Source: Elgaria multicarinata webbii (Eukaryota; Chordata; Lepidosauria; Squamata; Anguidae). Taken from it: DNA of 64,000 nt. The stretch is from positions 22,411,501 through 22,475,500 of the forward strand of contig NC_086172.1 in assembly GCF_023053635.1 (NCBI RefSeq), given 5' to 3'. Positions 37,101-47,600 of the stretch are shown in pieces. The position numbers and the translations under genes were made by a program. Under the pieces are notes generated by a model that did not search any database, was not told the origin of the DNA, and worked only from the letters and a program-made list of their open reading frames with translations. How positions within the stretch are numbered: position 1 is the stretch's first letter; every line of letters starts with the position of its first letter.

Positions 37101-40100
37101 TCATCTGACTATATCCTCCAGGCCATCACATCTCGCTCAGCTGGAGTAGGCCAGCTGGAGAGCAATTGGGAGGTCAAAGGTGCCGTAGCAGCCCAGCCTT
37201 CCCAAACATGGTGCCCTCCAGATGTTTTGGACTACAGCTCCCATCAGACCCAGCCAGCATAGCCAATGGTCAGCTGTTACGGGAATTGTAGTTGAATACA
37301 TCCGGATGTCAACATGTTGGGGATATTTGCTGTAGCCAACCAATTTGGCTACCTAATGGCATCACTGAAGGCAAGCAAAATCCCAGCACAAGGTGATTGC
37401 TGTCATTACTAATGGCAGGAGGAGGAGGAGAAATACACATGACGTTGATTGTATAGTTTTGTCCTTCAATGCAGGGAGGAGTTTTTTCTTGACAAATAGC
37501 CAGCACAGGGGGCCTAATACGTTTAGGATTTTATAGGTCAAATGGGATTGTGATCCAATATAATAGGAAGCCAACAGAGACAATGCCGCACTGGTGCAAT
37601 TTGCTCCTGGCAGTCTGTTCTCTGTCAGGAGATTGAGCACCACAACCTGTACCAATTGAAGCTTCTGAAGAGTCCTCAGGGAAAGCACATGCTGGCAGCG
37701 TAGTGTCAAGATTACGGTAGCCTAACTGACTTTCATGGAGTCTGGTTCTTTGAGACAATGTTCTCACCTCAGGGGGACCCACACCCACACACCCACACCC
37801 CGCTTGGGCTGGCCTCGTTCGAGCCAGGTCCGTGTTTGTGATAGGTCCTTTCATTTGGTAATAACGCTCTGCCACTTTTTTGTCCTGCAGGTACTTGAAG
37901 AAAGAGTTGAACAAATGGAAGAGCAAAGTGCAGCTCTTGCATTCCGCTCAAGAAGACAGAAACCGTACACTAGAAGCAAAGCTCCATGAGCTACTAGCGA
38001 GCCAGGAGAACCTCCGTTTGGAGGTTCAGGAAATGAGGCTGGAAATTCAGGTACGCAAGGATGGGTCAACAGGCCCTTTGGCTGTCGAGAGAAAATTCAC
38101 CCAGGTGGCAACCCTGACACAACACCTTTGTAGGCCAAATGGTTTTGTCCCTCGCCAACAGGAGTTTCCCTCCCTGTGCAGATAGTAGCTTTGAAAGGGC
38201 AGGATTTCCCTTTGGACTGTTAACAGGGAGGGGAAAATGAAACTCCTGCTCCCCTTCCAGCAAGGACCAATCCTGATCAGCACCCCACAAATGATTAGAT
38301 GAACGTAAACATTAGAGGAATATCAACATTCGAGGAGCATAGCTAGAAGCCATTTCATTGGAAAAATGCTGCAGGGGGATTTTAGTTCTCTCCTCATTTG
38401 GCGTCCATGAGCACATGCTTCTGAGCTCATCGTTTTAGCCCAGGGATGGGAACCCTCCAGCCCACTGGCCTAATCCAGCCTGTGGAGGTTCCCCACCTGG
38501 CCTGTGGTGACCTGGGCTCCTTCGGCAGCTTCCTTCCCAAACCCTGTAGGCTAGCGGGGACTTGGGAAGGCTAGCAGGGAGAGGAATTCCCACTGTTCTC
38601 TCCAAGCAGTGATCGCTCATCTTTCTTTTACAACATGCTTAGAATGTCCCTAGAGCTGGGAAGAAGCCCTCGAAGGAAAGGAATTTTCAGGATGGATCAG
38701 GTTACCTTCCATTAAAGCCCAGCCATATGAAATATTCAAAGTGCAAGTCTTTGGATCTGCCCTCTGCTTGTGTTGAAAGGAAGGGGCCTTTTGAGCCACA
38801 GGCTGGTCTTCTCAGCAGGAAGTCAGGATCGCCAGAGATCACACGGAGGTCAGAATTGCTCCAAAACTCCAGCCCTGAAGTTGCACACAATGAAAGCCCC
38901 TCGGGAAGGTTTGTTCCTATAACAAATCCGACTGGAGATCTAAAGCCTGAAACAAACAGGAATCATCTCAGCAGTGGCATTAAGATCACAGGCCTTCCCT
39001 GCCCCATTGCAACAGAGGCACTACTTAGTGAGAGGCAGATGGAAGAGGAGGAGGAGGAGGAAGAACTGCAGCAGCTAATGAGGAAATTGAAGGACGCGCT
39101 GTCTTTCCAAGTGCGACCAGGTAAGAATTCCTAATGGGACACCAAGGGGCTTGATTTGATATCTGGCTCTGCCTTGGGATCTGTTTTTTATGCCAATGTT
39201 ACTCAGGCCTGGGATACACAAAGTAAAAACGAAAGAGAGGTTCTTTACTGCCCCCTGGGTAACTGCAGTCAGTCCCCCTCAGTTGTGGAATAGGATGGTG
39301 GCAGCATGCTCAGCCTCTGCTGTTTCAGCCACTGCAAAAGGAGTCAAGGGAGTGACGTCTCGTAGCCAAGCCAAGAGGCTTCCAAAAATTGAATCAGGGA
39401 GGTATCACAGCGGAGCCTGTAGTCCTCAGGTGTTGAACCCTCTATTCAGCTGGCAGGCCGGATTCCATTGTGGGGAAGCTCTTGAGAGCTGCATTGCAGT
39501 GGTGGGTGGAGTCAAAGGTTAAGGGGTGGGACCAAAATGCCAAAAATGCCAGCATGTTTTATCTTAAAGCCCTTGCTGCCCATAGCTAAGCCTCAGGAGA
39601 GCCCTTTCAGCCTCCCAGAATGGGGTGAGGGAGGTTTACGAGCAAAAGCCGGGGACTACCAAATGATCAGCTGTCGGTGGGAAGGGGGTGGGGCCAGGGG
39701 AAGTGGGCGTAGCCAGTTCTGCACCACCGCTGTAGTCCCTTAGAAGGCCCGTTAACAAGGGGCCCGGTTTACTTCGGAGTCCCGGCATCAGTTTCGGTGA
39801 AACATGTTTCCAAGTAAGTACAATCCACCAGAAAGTTCTCCTGGGCCGGATCTACACTAGTCTTATACCGTTGCTAGTGTCCCTTTCTAACGTGGTTCTC
39901 TGTACCGGTTCTCTGTAGCTGTAACGTTACTGCAGGGCACATTGTTAAATCCTTTCGTTGCTGGGTTTGCTCCGTCCACTGCCTGCCTCATTCCTAGCCA
40001 GCAGAGCAGGTCAAGTCATAAGCACACACAAACTCCCTCCCTCCCAAAACATCTTAACACAAGTCCCAGGGAATTGCCTGAACGCACAGGAGCCAGCCAT

Positions 40101-43100
40101 GTTGTTGAAGCTAAGCAGGGTCGGCTCTGGTCAGGGTTAAGATGGGAAACCAAATTGAAAAGTTTTAGCAGCAGCCGCATTTAAGCCCCGCTGGTCATGA
40201 GTTTTAGACTTTGGACCCTTGTTAATTTTCCTGCAGGGAGCTACAGCTCCTTTGCAAAGAGGGGGGAAATGTTTTTTTAAAAAATCATAAAAAATCAACC
40301 GATGACCCAATTTGATTAAAATTTTAAGGCAGGATGCATGGGAGTACTTCACAATAAAAGCAGATTCTAAGGTGGAAAACTTCTGAGTCCTTTGCATACA
40401 ATTGTCAGTGATTGCACAGTATAAGGCTGGTGTGATTTATCTGCTGTAGCAGATAAGATAGCAAACGGGGCGAAGGAAGGAGAACAGGAAGTGGGCGGAG
40501 CAAACTCAGCAGCTCTGGGTTGCGAGAGGAAGATTACCGGTATAAGGAGGCACATGAATCTGCAGCCACGCTGGAACTAAGAAACAGAACTTGTAAGTAT
40601 GACTCATTTACAACGTTGGAGACCCAGGGTCACGTGACACTATGCGTCACAGTAACCCATTCAAAACGTTAGAATAACACCAGTGTAGATTCTCACCTGT
40701 GGAAACTGCATTGGAATACCTGACTCCCATTCATTCCACTGAAACTCTCATAGGAGAACTTTGTGCTGGACTGTGGCTTGAGTGCTCATCCTTAAAGCCC
40801 TCGTTCCAGAGAAATCTATCGCAATGAGTGATCTAGAACTGGTCCAGACCCACCTGGGACTCCCAAGATGCAACATGGGACTCACTTTCACAGTTTTCTC
40901 CACGCCCAACGGGGCAGGCAATGGCTTTGCTGCAAACCCTCTAGACCAGCCTTCCTCAACCTAGGGCGCTCCAGATGTGTTGGACTACAACTCCCAGAAT
41001 GCCCCAGCCAGGCTGGGGCATTCTGGGAGATGCAGTCCAACACATCTGGAGCGCCCCAGGTTGAGGAAGGCTGCTCTAGACTGATCTCGTGAGCCACTTT
41101 TGGCTTGCGACCCACCGGATGAAGACCACGGATCTAGAAGAATGTCCTTCATTTCATGTCCAATGCGGCAGTGCTACTCACATTTGCATTCTTGGATGTT
41201 GTAGCCTTTCAAGAATTCATTAAACGCCACTCATCACAATTGAGCTGTTTGGTGCCATTATTTTTCACCTTTTAATATTTGCACTGTGGACTCGTTTCCA
41301 AAAGGCGCCAGTTTACTCATCCCACCCAATCAATGTAAAAGAGGCAAATGTCAGCCCTTTCCCTGGTGCCCAAATTATTTCTCAAAAGGTATCCGGAGAG
41401 TTCACAATCTTTTTGATGTCACAGGGAGTCCTTTTTTCGAGAGTGTAATCACAGCACCCGCTCGTTTATAGGCTCATCATCATATATTTGAATGTATTTC
41501 GCTGATCAAATGTGTTATTAAATAGATAACTTATGTAAAGGAGATCGTTACCTTGTCGTGGTGCTGGAGCTTGAGCACCTCAAGGATGCCATGAGCTAAA
41601 CCGTGAAGGGACACCCAAGACGGGAAGGTCATGGTAGAGAGGTCAGACTAAATACGATCCCTGGGGAAGGTAAATACGATCCCTGGGGAAGGTAATGGCA
41701 ACCCACCCCAGTATTCTTGCCGTGAAAACTAAATGGATCAGTACAACCAGAGATATGTCGGTATACCATCGGAAGATGGGACTCCCAGGTCGGAAGATGG
41801 TCAAAATGCTACTGGGGAGGAACAGAAGATAAGTTCAACTAGCCCCAGATGTGGTGACGCAGCTAGCTCAAAGCCGAAAGGACGGCTAGCGTCCGACGGT
41901 GCTGGTGGTAAACGACGAATCCGATGTTCTAAAGATCAACGCACCATAGGAACCTGGAATGTAAGATCTATGAGCCAGGGCAAATTGGATGTGGTTATTG
42001 GTGAGACAAACTTGACCTTGGGGGAGCTGGGGGTGGCGACGGCCGACAGAAAGCCCTGGCGTGGGCTGGTCCATGAAGTCACGAAGAGTCGGAAACGACT
42101 GAACGAATAAGCAACAACAATGTCGCTTTAGAGATGCAGCGATCTTGTGGCAGTGTACAGCACACAGGAACATCAGCGGAAGCTCTTATGGGCAAAAAAT
42201 GGCCCTCATTCCTTATCTTTGTCTCATGAGTATATTTTAATTATTATAGATATTTTAAGTATTTTAGATCTATTAGTTTAGTCCCTGAAGGACAGCCTTA
42301 GGTCCTGATGATTTGTATTTTAGCTTTGTATTCTGCTAGATCAGTATGTGTGTATCCTGCTTTTGACCTGTGCAGGATTTCAGTGATTTGTTGTGATTTT
42401 TATTGATTTACTATAAAGTTTCTAACTGTTGTGCAAGGCCCAGAGAACTAGTTTAAGTGTTTAATTCATACTATAAATATAATAAATAAAGGTACTTAAA
42501 AGAAAACTCACCAAGGAGGATTCCACACGTAGAACTGAGGGCGCTTCCATGTGCCCCCAAAGCGATTGTATAACTTGCCTGGAGAAGAGACGAGGAAGAG
42601 GCGTCCTTGCCGCTGCCGCCACCCACCTACCTCCTCACCGGCCGGGACGGAGAGCTCGGCGGAAGAAGGTGGGGTGGAGAGCGGAAGAAGCTCTTTACAT
42701 CAGCTGTGTAATTAGTCTGCATTACGCTGAGACTGACCACCTCGTACACTTTTGAAGGGAGTCTTGGCTTCTGGAGAGAAACTCTTTGCCGTATTGGGCA
42801 AAAGGCAGAATACTAATACTACTAATACTAATAATATAATGGCACTCAAAGCAGCAGCTTCTGTGTGGGAAGACAGAAATGCTTATTCCTCCGCCTGCTT
42901 ATTCAAAAGTAAGGTCAATTGGGATTGCTAGCAGGCAAGTGTATATAGCAGCCTTCTCCAACCTTCAGATGTTTAGGATTACAGCTCTTGTCACCCCTGA
43001 CCATTGGCCATGTTGGCTGGGGCAGGTGGGAGTTGTAGTCCAAAGCATCTGGAGGGCACTAGGTAAAGGAAGGCTGCCCCTCTCTTCACTGCCTGCCCCT

Positions 43101-44272
43101 GGTCATGACATCCCCCCTCTTCTCCCACCAATGATGGCAGTGGCTGCAGTGCCCGCCCACTTCTCCCTCCCCTCCCCACTGCTACCGTCTCTTCCCTCCC
43201 TCCCCAGTTATGATGGCGGCCTCACTCAGCACTCCTCTTCCTCCCTTTCCCAACGGCGATGGTGGATGTTGGTTGTCATTATCGCCACCCTCCTCCTCCT
43301 TCTCCTGTCTTCCCTCCCCAACAATGGCAGCGTGGTGACCACCATCACTCCTTCTCTTCCTCCCCTTCCATGCCACACAGGCCTCTCTTTCAGTGACCCA
43401 CTGTGAGGAGTCCTTTCTCAGAGCAAGGCCTTGGCGGAGAAGTGGCCCTGGAGAAAGAAGAGTCCCTCATAATGAGGCCTTTTGAGCCAGGCTCTCTGCT
43501 CTCCTTTGAGTGGCTGGTGGGGCTCCCTAGAGAGTCTACTTGCCCAATGTCATGCTCTGAGGCTTCCTCAATGTGTGGCCTTAGGCGGGTGGGGCTTGGG
43601 AGAGCTCTGCTAGCCATTCTTGCCACAGCAGGAGAGTGGCCAGCATGGCTTTCTGGAGCACCGGCAGCGTGCACCGTTCTCCTGGGAGCAGAATCCGCAG
43701 CCCTTTGGGATCAGCCACCTGAGGCGGAGCCTTCACCCTGCTTCAAGGAAGGGCTGGCCCTGTCACCCATCGCTGGCAACTTGGTGTTGCCAGTGAGAGC
43801 CCCTGATAAGCAGAAATCACTTGTCCAGAGGGCAGCATCCCTAAGACCATGAAGGCGAAGCTGAGGGCAGATGTGGAATTTTAACCACAATGCGTGGAAC
43901 AAGTTGAATAGGCTTAAAGCCTTCTACTTTCTTGGGAGTAGTGTTTGTTGATGTGCAAGAAGCATGCAGAAGAATTGTGAAATCACCAGCTAGCTTGAGA
44001 ATGCCTTTTTATGAAATTGAAATGCTTTGCTTTCCGAAACAAGACAAACCGAGGGTTGATTCATTTTGTGTTTCTCAACTGTATGTTGATCTTTTCCTTC
44101 CTTTCCAGGTCAGCCCTCAGTCCTCAAGGAGGGATTGCTCTCCACAGCCGAGCACGTTTGCAAGTCTTTCTCTGATCTCATCAGCCACGTAACCTTGCTT
44201 CCAACTGGGAAATGTGAGGATGATGGAACTGCTCCTTCTCTATTGCCTGATGGTCCAAGAGAAAGAAGGTAA
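19416..44272 (+). CDS. DYTN: DYTN, dystrotelin (complete, 14 coding exons)
   Basis: The coding exons are 19416-19434, 19898-19972, 20931-21132, 23009-23094, 24209-24309, 26589-26660, 28185-28348, 32488-32599, 34510-34655, 35243-35414, 35759-35829, 37891-38050, 38643-39120 and 44109-44272. All borders are GT-AG, all phases agree, and the total is 2022 nt (673 residues plus stop; human dystrotelin is nearer 580). Domains are: dystrophin-family EF-hand-like region (residues about 7-185), ZZ zinc finger (about 224-270, with Cys228, Cys231, Cys243, Cys246, Cys252, Cys255, His265 and His269), coiled coil (about 384-460), a Ser/Pro/Lys-rich linker, and an eight-Glu run (594-601) before a short C-terminal helix. 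Dystrotelin belongs to the dystrophin/dystrobrevin superfamily; its cellular role is little known. The start MDLDQQEALNAIQ matches human DYTN. The exon 7 acceptor was set at 28184/28185 because only it keeps the frame ([14 protein letters not shown]). Confidence 0.95.
21874..21919. repeat. (GT)n microsatellite
   Basis: About 23 GT units in DYTN intron 3. Other simple repeats are (ATT)n at 11817-11860 and 27670-27724, (CA)n at 16813-16840 and 31129-31159, (CT)n at 25189-25224, and (GAAT)n at 53042-53085. Confidence 0.95.
23180..23507. mobile_element. Palindromic hAT-like MITE, copy 1
   Basis: A 328-bp unit has ends TAGGATGACC and GGTCACCCTA and long inverted arms (ATGAAAAGGAGGACAGGGCT near one end and its complement near the other). 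CAATAAG flanks both sides (23173-23179 and 23508-23514). It has no coding capacity and lies in DYTN intron 4. Confidence 0.82.
24760..25155 (+). repeat. Unclassified interspersed repeat family, best copy
   Basis: Shared blocks are AATCAATGGATGACCCAATT, GGAGTACTTCACAATCAAAG, CAGATTATAAGGTGGAAAAC and GCAATTCGCAGTGATTGCAC. Other copies are at about 2685-2840 (+), 4740-4960 (+), 20520-20830 (-), 21380-21560 (-) and 40180-40450 (+). No coding capacity or clear terminal repeats are seen. It may be a degraded non-autonomous DNA transposon. Confidence 0.6.
26876..27000 (+). mobile_element. L2-like LINE, ORF2 C-terminal fragment
   Basis: The frame reads RDHITPVL-like residues, then [19 protein letters not shown] and [10 protein letters not shown], the familiar ORF2 C-terminal block of L2/CR1-group LINEs. 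It stops at a GC-rich palindrome at 27000. Minus-strand copies of the same block are at about 31735-32040 ([13 protein letters not shown], then [10 protein letters not shown] and [10 protein letters not shown]) and 37500-37600. Confidence 0.65.
27000..27420. mobile_element. GC-rich palindrome joined to half of a foldback MITE
   Basis: Positions 27000-27306 form a second palindrome (CCTTCGGCAGCGCGGACTGC against its complement). The next 114 bp (GCCTCTTCTGG, GAGCGTTTTCGGGG, GTGTGTAGACAGGGCCC) resemble one arm of the 11313-11643 element. The L2-like LINE block ends exactly at its left edge. It lies in DYTN intron 6. Confidence 0.65.
28799..29645 (-). mobile_element. Solo LTR (LTR retroelement fossil) in DYTN intron 7
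   Basis: An 847-bp unit begins with TGTAGACG and ends with CCTTCACA, the TG...CA ends of an LTR. It is flanked on both sides by the 5-bp duplication GACAT (28794-28798 and 29646-29650). Read on the minus strand it starts TGTGAAGGACATGGGG and contains a TATA-like GGATAAAAAGGG. No internal coding region is present, so it is a solo LTR left by recombination. The 5-bp duplication fits Ty3/Gypsy or a gamma-type retrovirus; the family is not settled. The identical duplications suggest a fairly recent insertion. Confidence 0.8.
32149..32450 (+). mobile_element. Sauria SINE
   Basis: A plus-strand full-length copy starting GCCTCGTGTGGTGCAG, with the B-box GTTCGATCCC near 32214. It ends just upstream of the DYTN exon 8 acceptor, so its T-rich tail adjoins that exon's polypyrimidine tract. 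Confidence 0.87.
32488..32599 (+). CDS. DYTN: DYTN exon 8, core of the ZZ zinc finger
   Basis: This 112-nt exon encodes [15 protein letters not shown] followed by a His-rich [10 protein letters not shown] segment. With the CKVC pair at the end of exon 7 it completes the Cys/His pattern of a ZZ finger (two zinc sites, as in dystrophin and dystrobrevin). No ligand is missing. The exon sits directly after a Sauria SINE (32149-32450), with fewer than 40 bp between the SINE end and the acceptor. Confidence 0.93.
33098..33166. repeat. 69-bp hairpin (short inverted repeat element)
   Basis: GGCCGGATCTACACTACTGC pairs with GCAGTAGTGTAGATCCTGCC around TTTAAAGCGCTGTTATAAAGTGCTTTAAA. The start GGCCGGATCTACACTA also occurs near 39844, which suggests a MITE family. 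No target duplication is visible. Confidence 0.65.
33406..33722. mobile_element. Palindromic hAT-like MITE, copy 2
   Basis: A 317-bp relative of 23180-23507 has ends TAGGGTGACC and GGTCACCCTA. The 8-bp duplication GGTAACAC is at 33398-33405 and 33723-33730. The 8-bp duplication points to the hAT superfamily. A third, partial copy is at about 35040-35140. Confidence 0.85.
37891..38050 (+). CDS. DYTN: DYTN exon 12, coiled coil
   Basis: The exon encodes residues 407-460, a charged heptad-like stretch ([17 protein letters not shown], then [18 protein letters not shown]). It continues the helix begun in exon 11 ([19 protein letters not shown]). In dystrophins and dystrobrevins the equivalent coiled coil mediates pairing between family members, so a similar dimer role is inferred. 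Flanking sites are TCCTGCAG and TTCAG|GTACGC. Confidence 0.9.
38643..39120 (+). CDS. DYTN: DYTN exon 13, low-complexity linker and acidic run
   Basis: This is the largest coding exon (478 nt, residues 461-619). It is Ser/Pro/Lys-rich and poorly structured until a run of eight Glu at 594-601, which is followed by [16 protein letters not shown]. Human DYTN has a comparable Glu-rich ELQELLSKL helix near its C-terminus. This supports the frame and the exon identity although the linker itself is divergent. Confidence 0.9.
40947..41073. mobile_element. 127-bp hairpin hAT MITE
   Basis: The unit starts CAGCCTTCCTCAACCT and ends with its complement, and is a near-perfect palindrome centred on CCCCAGCCAGGCTGGGG. 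The 8-bp duplication CTCTAGAC lies at 40939-40946 and 41074-41081. Older, diverged relatives (GGACTACAACTCCCA core) are at about 30325-30420, 37193-37330, 42951-43078, 47925-48032 and 54918-55028. Confidence 0.87.
41543..42118 (+). mobile_element. Bov-B (RTE) LINE with large internal deletion
   Basis: It starts with GATCGTTACCTTGTCGTGG and other Bov-B 5' sequence. It reaches the start of the endonuclease ([16 protein letters not shown]), then jumps near 42008 to the last part of the element ([15 protein letters not shown]-like, [14 protein letters not shown]) and the 3' end. About 2.5 kb or more of the pol region is absent. The frame stays open across the junction (41733-42110, 125 codons). 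It lies in DYTN intron 13. Confidence 0.85.
42530..42680. mobile_element. Half of a GC-rich foldback MITE
   Basis: CACACGTAGAACTGAGGGCG, CTTCCATGTGCCCCCAAAGC and GACGAGGAAGAGGCG match the left arm of the foldback family seen at 11313-11643. The right arm is absent. It lies in DYTN intron 13. Confidence 0.5.
44109..44272 (+). CDS. DYTN: DYTN terminal coding exon
   Basis: After a CCTTTCCAG acceptor, the exon reads [20 protein letters not shown], then [15 protein letters not shown] and about 20 further residues to TAA at 44270-44272. The [19 protein letters not shown] part corresponds to the end of human DYTN. The lizard frame runs slightly longer. An AAG|GTAAAC donor-like site overlaps the stop at 44268/44269, so an alternative last exon is possible. 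Confidence 0.88.
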
Positions 44273-44339
44273 ACCGTGCTTCACTCTCAAAGGTAGTGCA
44301 GCTACTACTTTAGAATTAGCTGGCAGATTTATATCCTGC

Positions 44340-44636
44340 CTCGTGTGGCGCAGAGTGGTAAAGCAACAGTTTCTGCAGCTGAAACTCTCTCCATGGCCTG
44401 AATTTGATCCCAGCGGAAGCTGGTTTCAGGCAGCCGGCTCGGGTCGACTCAGCCTTCCATCCTCCCAAGGTCGGTAAAATGAGTACCCAGCTGGCTGGGG
44501 AAAGGTAATCACGGCCGGGGAAGGCAACGGCAAACCACCCCGCTATAAGGCCTGCCAAGAAAACGTCAGCGAAAGCTGGCGTCCCTCCAAGAGTCATTAA
44601 TGACTCCGTGCTTGCATGAGAGGTTCCTTTCCTTCC
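44340..44636 (+). mobile_element. Sauria SINE with 11-bp target duplication
   Basis: A full-length copy begins CTCGTGTGGCGCAG and ends near CTTTCCTTCC. TTATATCCTGC flanks it on both sides (44329-44339 and 44637-44647), a clean target duplication. It lies 67 bp after the DYTN stop and so inside the presumed 3' UTR. Confidence 0.9.
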
Positions 44637-44647
44637 TTATATCCTGC

Positions 44648-47600
44648 AAGTGGGCTTCCATGCAATGCTACACATAAATCCTTCCATACAATCAGGCCCG
44701 GCCGCAGGCAGGTCACCACCTGAAGCAGGGTCTGTCGCACACCGCCTCCCCTCCTCCTCTCGGGATCTCTCACGATATCTTATCAGACATGCAGGTGCCC
44801 GGTGACTCCTGAGGGCAGCAAGACTGTACAGGCAGCGCGTGGGGCCGTGCTAGGGAACGTAACCTGGCAAGGCAAGGAGGTGCAGCAGGATGTGGCAAGA
44901 TGGCGCACAGCAAAGGGGGTGTGCGAGTGAGCGGGGGGCTGCTGTTTCTTGGTCCTGCCGGCTGCCTGCATGGCCAAGCAGCAGCAGGTCCTTTTGGGTG
45001 GGTGGGTGGTGGGTGGGGGAGAGCCGCTCTGTCCATCCTCCATCCCCTGCCAGCCCCCTCTTCCTACCGGCCATGCAGACAATAGTTCCTATGTTTTTGC
45101 GTTCTAATCTTTTCATCACAGCAGCATTAATCCTTCATAGCTTGACATTAACACGTTTGTATAATGCTTCTGTCTCCTGCTACAAGCATTCACTATACCG
45201 GTCGTTTCAATCCAGTCAAAGTTAGGCACTTTTCCATCATCTCATTTATTTCAACAAGAGAGTTAGGCCATATATTTAACTCTTTGCCATTTGTATCACT
45301 GGTGCTTAAATGCACATAGCTTTGGCTGGATCACAGCCACGGTTTTAAAATAATCTAGGTAAAATAGTCTTGGTTTTAGGAAATGCAGCGAATACGATGT
45401 TTCAAACTAGGAATAATTGGCCTGTCTGTGGATGACTGAAGTTCTTGGGTTTGTGGGTTTGTTTTAGATTTCTGAACTAGGCTTCTGAACTGTGAAAATG
45501 CCAGTACCTCTTCCTCTGGTTGGGAGTGTGGCGGAAGACTTGACAGGCCTTTGGATAGGACATATTCCGAGCTTGTTCCGCTCCACCCATACCACACCTC
45601 CAGTCCACCCATTTCCCCCTCTCTTGAGATCCCATCTTAAAATGTCCGTTACATGTTTTAACAGCCCTTCTTTTTGTGCCAAGGAAATGGAGTAGTTCAG
45701 CCAATTTCGCTAGTATATTTCTCTGGCCAGGAAATATTCTCAGCTTCCTGCAGTTTAGTGGTCAGGGACAATATGAGACAGCTTGCTTGGGACAACATAC
45801 TGCGATAGATGCTCTTTGGATGTCGTGCAAGGGCGTGGTTGGTTCATGCTCACATTGTGCCTGAACGGCTGTCTCCAAATGGATACGGAAGCAGCTTCTG
45901 TACCACCGGCTGCCCAGTGCTTGTGAAAGGGTCATTGGCATAACTCTCATACGGAGCAAGGAGTTCGCCAAACCTGTGGTGTGCTATCCACGGTGAGCTT
46001 TCAAGACCCGCCCAAACCTTCACCTGCCCATATTTGGGTACTAATAAAGGAAGACCCATAGGAAGGTTTCCCGACAACCTCGGCCAAGGGTCACGCTTGA
46101 GTTTCACCACTACAAGTGACTGCTCGCTCCAGTGTGACTGAACCCCATCTGTTGAGTTGGGCTGCCTGGTGACTTTTCTGCCTCCGTCTAATTTGTGAAG
46201 TGCTCTGTTAAATGCAAATCTATATTGTCCCTTGCAGACAAGAATCACATCTTGGCTTTGGAAAACACAACGCTGGAACCAGTGGAAGTTAACAAAAAGT
46301 GCTTGAAAATGCAACCCACGCTTTCAACCAGTTCATTAATGGATCTCAAAATAGAAATCTAGAGGACATTGTTTTGAATCGTGATGGAATTAACAGGCTA
46401 AACTATCTGATTCATATCAGAGAATGACAAATTACTTTGATTGGACCAGATTTCATTCTACAAGCCCTGTATACCCCGTGGTGGCAGTGAAGTGGCATTG
46501 CGTCGTTTAGATGACACAGCTGCTAAGTTGCAGCTACCATAGGGTTTTCCGGTGAAACTGCACACAAAACACCCCTCCAGCTGACTGCTTTTCTTTTTAA
46601 TGCAAGGTCACCACCTTCTTCACGCCATCTGTTGGTGGTGACCTCGCTGTGCCTCAAAGCAGGGGGCGGATCAAGCCTGACGGTAGGTCGGGGGGACATG
46701 TGGGAGGACAGGGCAGACTGCACGGGACGGGCTGCGTGAGCTCACTGGCCAGTGGCCCTGCCCAGAAAGCCCGCGCTCCCCTCTGCCGCAGGGATTTCCT
46801 GCCCCCACCCTGCAGCAGCGAAAACGTAGGGCTTTCTCCAAAGCGGCAGCAAAGCTGTGCTGTGAAGGCAGCCTCAGGAAGCCTGAAGCAGCAGTTACGT
46901 CTCGTATCAACGTGTCCTTAGCCTCTCGGTCTAGAATTAGATCAGTCCCATATTGACTCCACTGGGGCACCTGTTGGTGCTGGCTTAAGGACCGGGCTGC
47001 CCAGCCTTCAATTAGGTGCGCTGCAAAGAATCAATGAATATTTCGAAACATCAAAGAGTTATTTGATGCCATGAAGATTTGCAGATTCTAAAAGCCCACC
47101 CCGAAAGGATGAACTGTCTCTCCTCTAAGGGCCTTTTTGCCTTTGGCCCCACCCACCGCTGGAATGCGGCCTCCAGGAAGTTCTCCAACATGGAATTCAG
47201 CCCTGGGGCTGAAAGAGGTTCAAGGTCCCTGCCCTCGTGTATTATTTGAATCCATATATTCAGTGTAAAGACACACACACACACACACGTATATTATCAT
47301 ACACAGTTCCAGGAAAGGCCACATTTTATGCAGCAGAAGCTGGCCCCAGCTATAAAATCAACAACCTCTGTCTAGTAGCAGCAACAGCCAGTGGCTTCTC
47401 CAAGGCGAGAGCCCCAGCCCGATGAATGCCAGCATAACAAGGAAATCTTTTTGACCTCTATGGGTTGCATGCGTTTTAGTTTCGATTTTAGGAGAAGGGT
47501 CCAATGGCATGATTTTGATCGTGCCGGCTAGCACCTGAAAGAACAGATGGTCTTCTTTTCCAGAGCTGTACTGGGAAGCCAGTGCAACCTGCTTCTCCAT

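Noticed and set aside
42879-43406. 175-codon Pro/Ser/Leu-rich frame
   Set aside because: It is CT-rich low-complexity sequence downstream of an old hAT-like repeat, with no conserved features.
43403-43852. 149-codon open frame in DYTN intron 13
   Set aside because: No family resemblance, no splice context linking it to DYTN, and an overlapping frame on the other strand.
45850-46314. 154-codon minus-strand open frame
   Set aside because: No recognisable domain; it lies in the interval after DYTN and overlaps the possible alternative exon on the plus strand.
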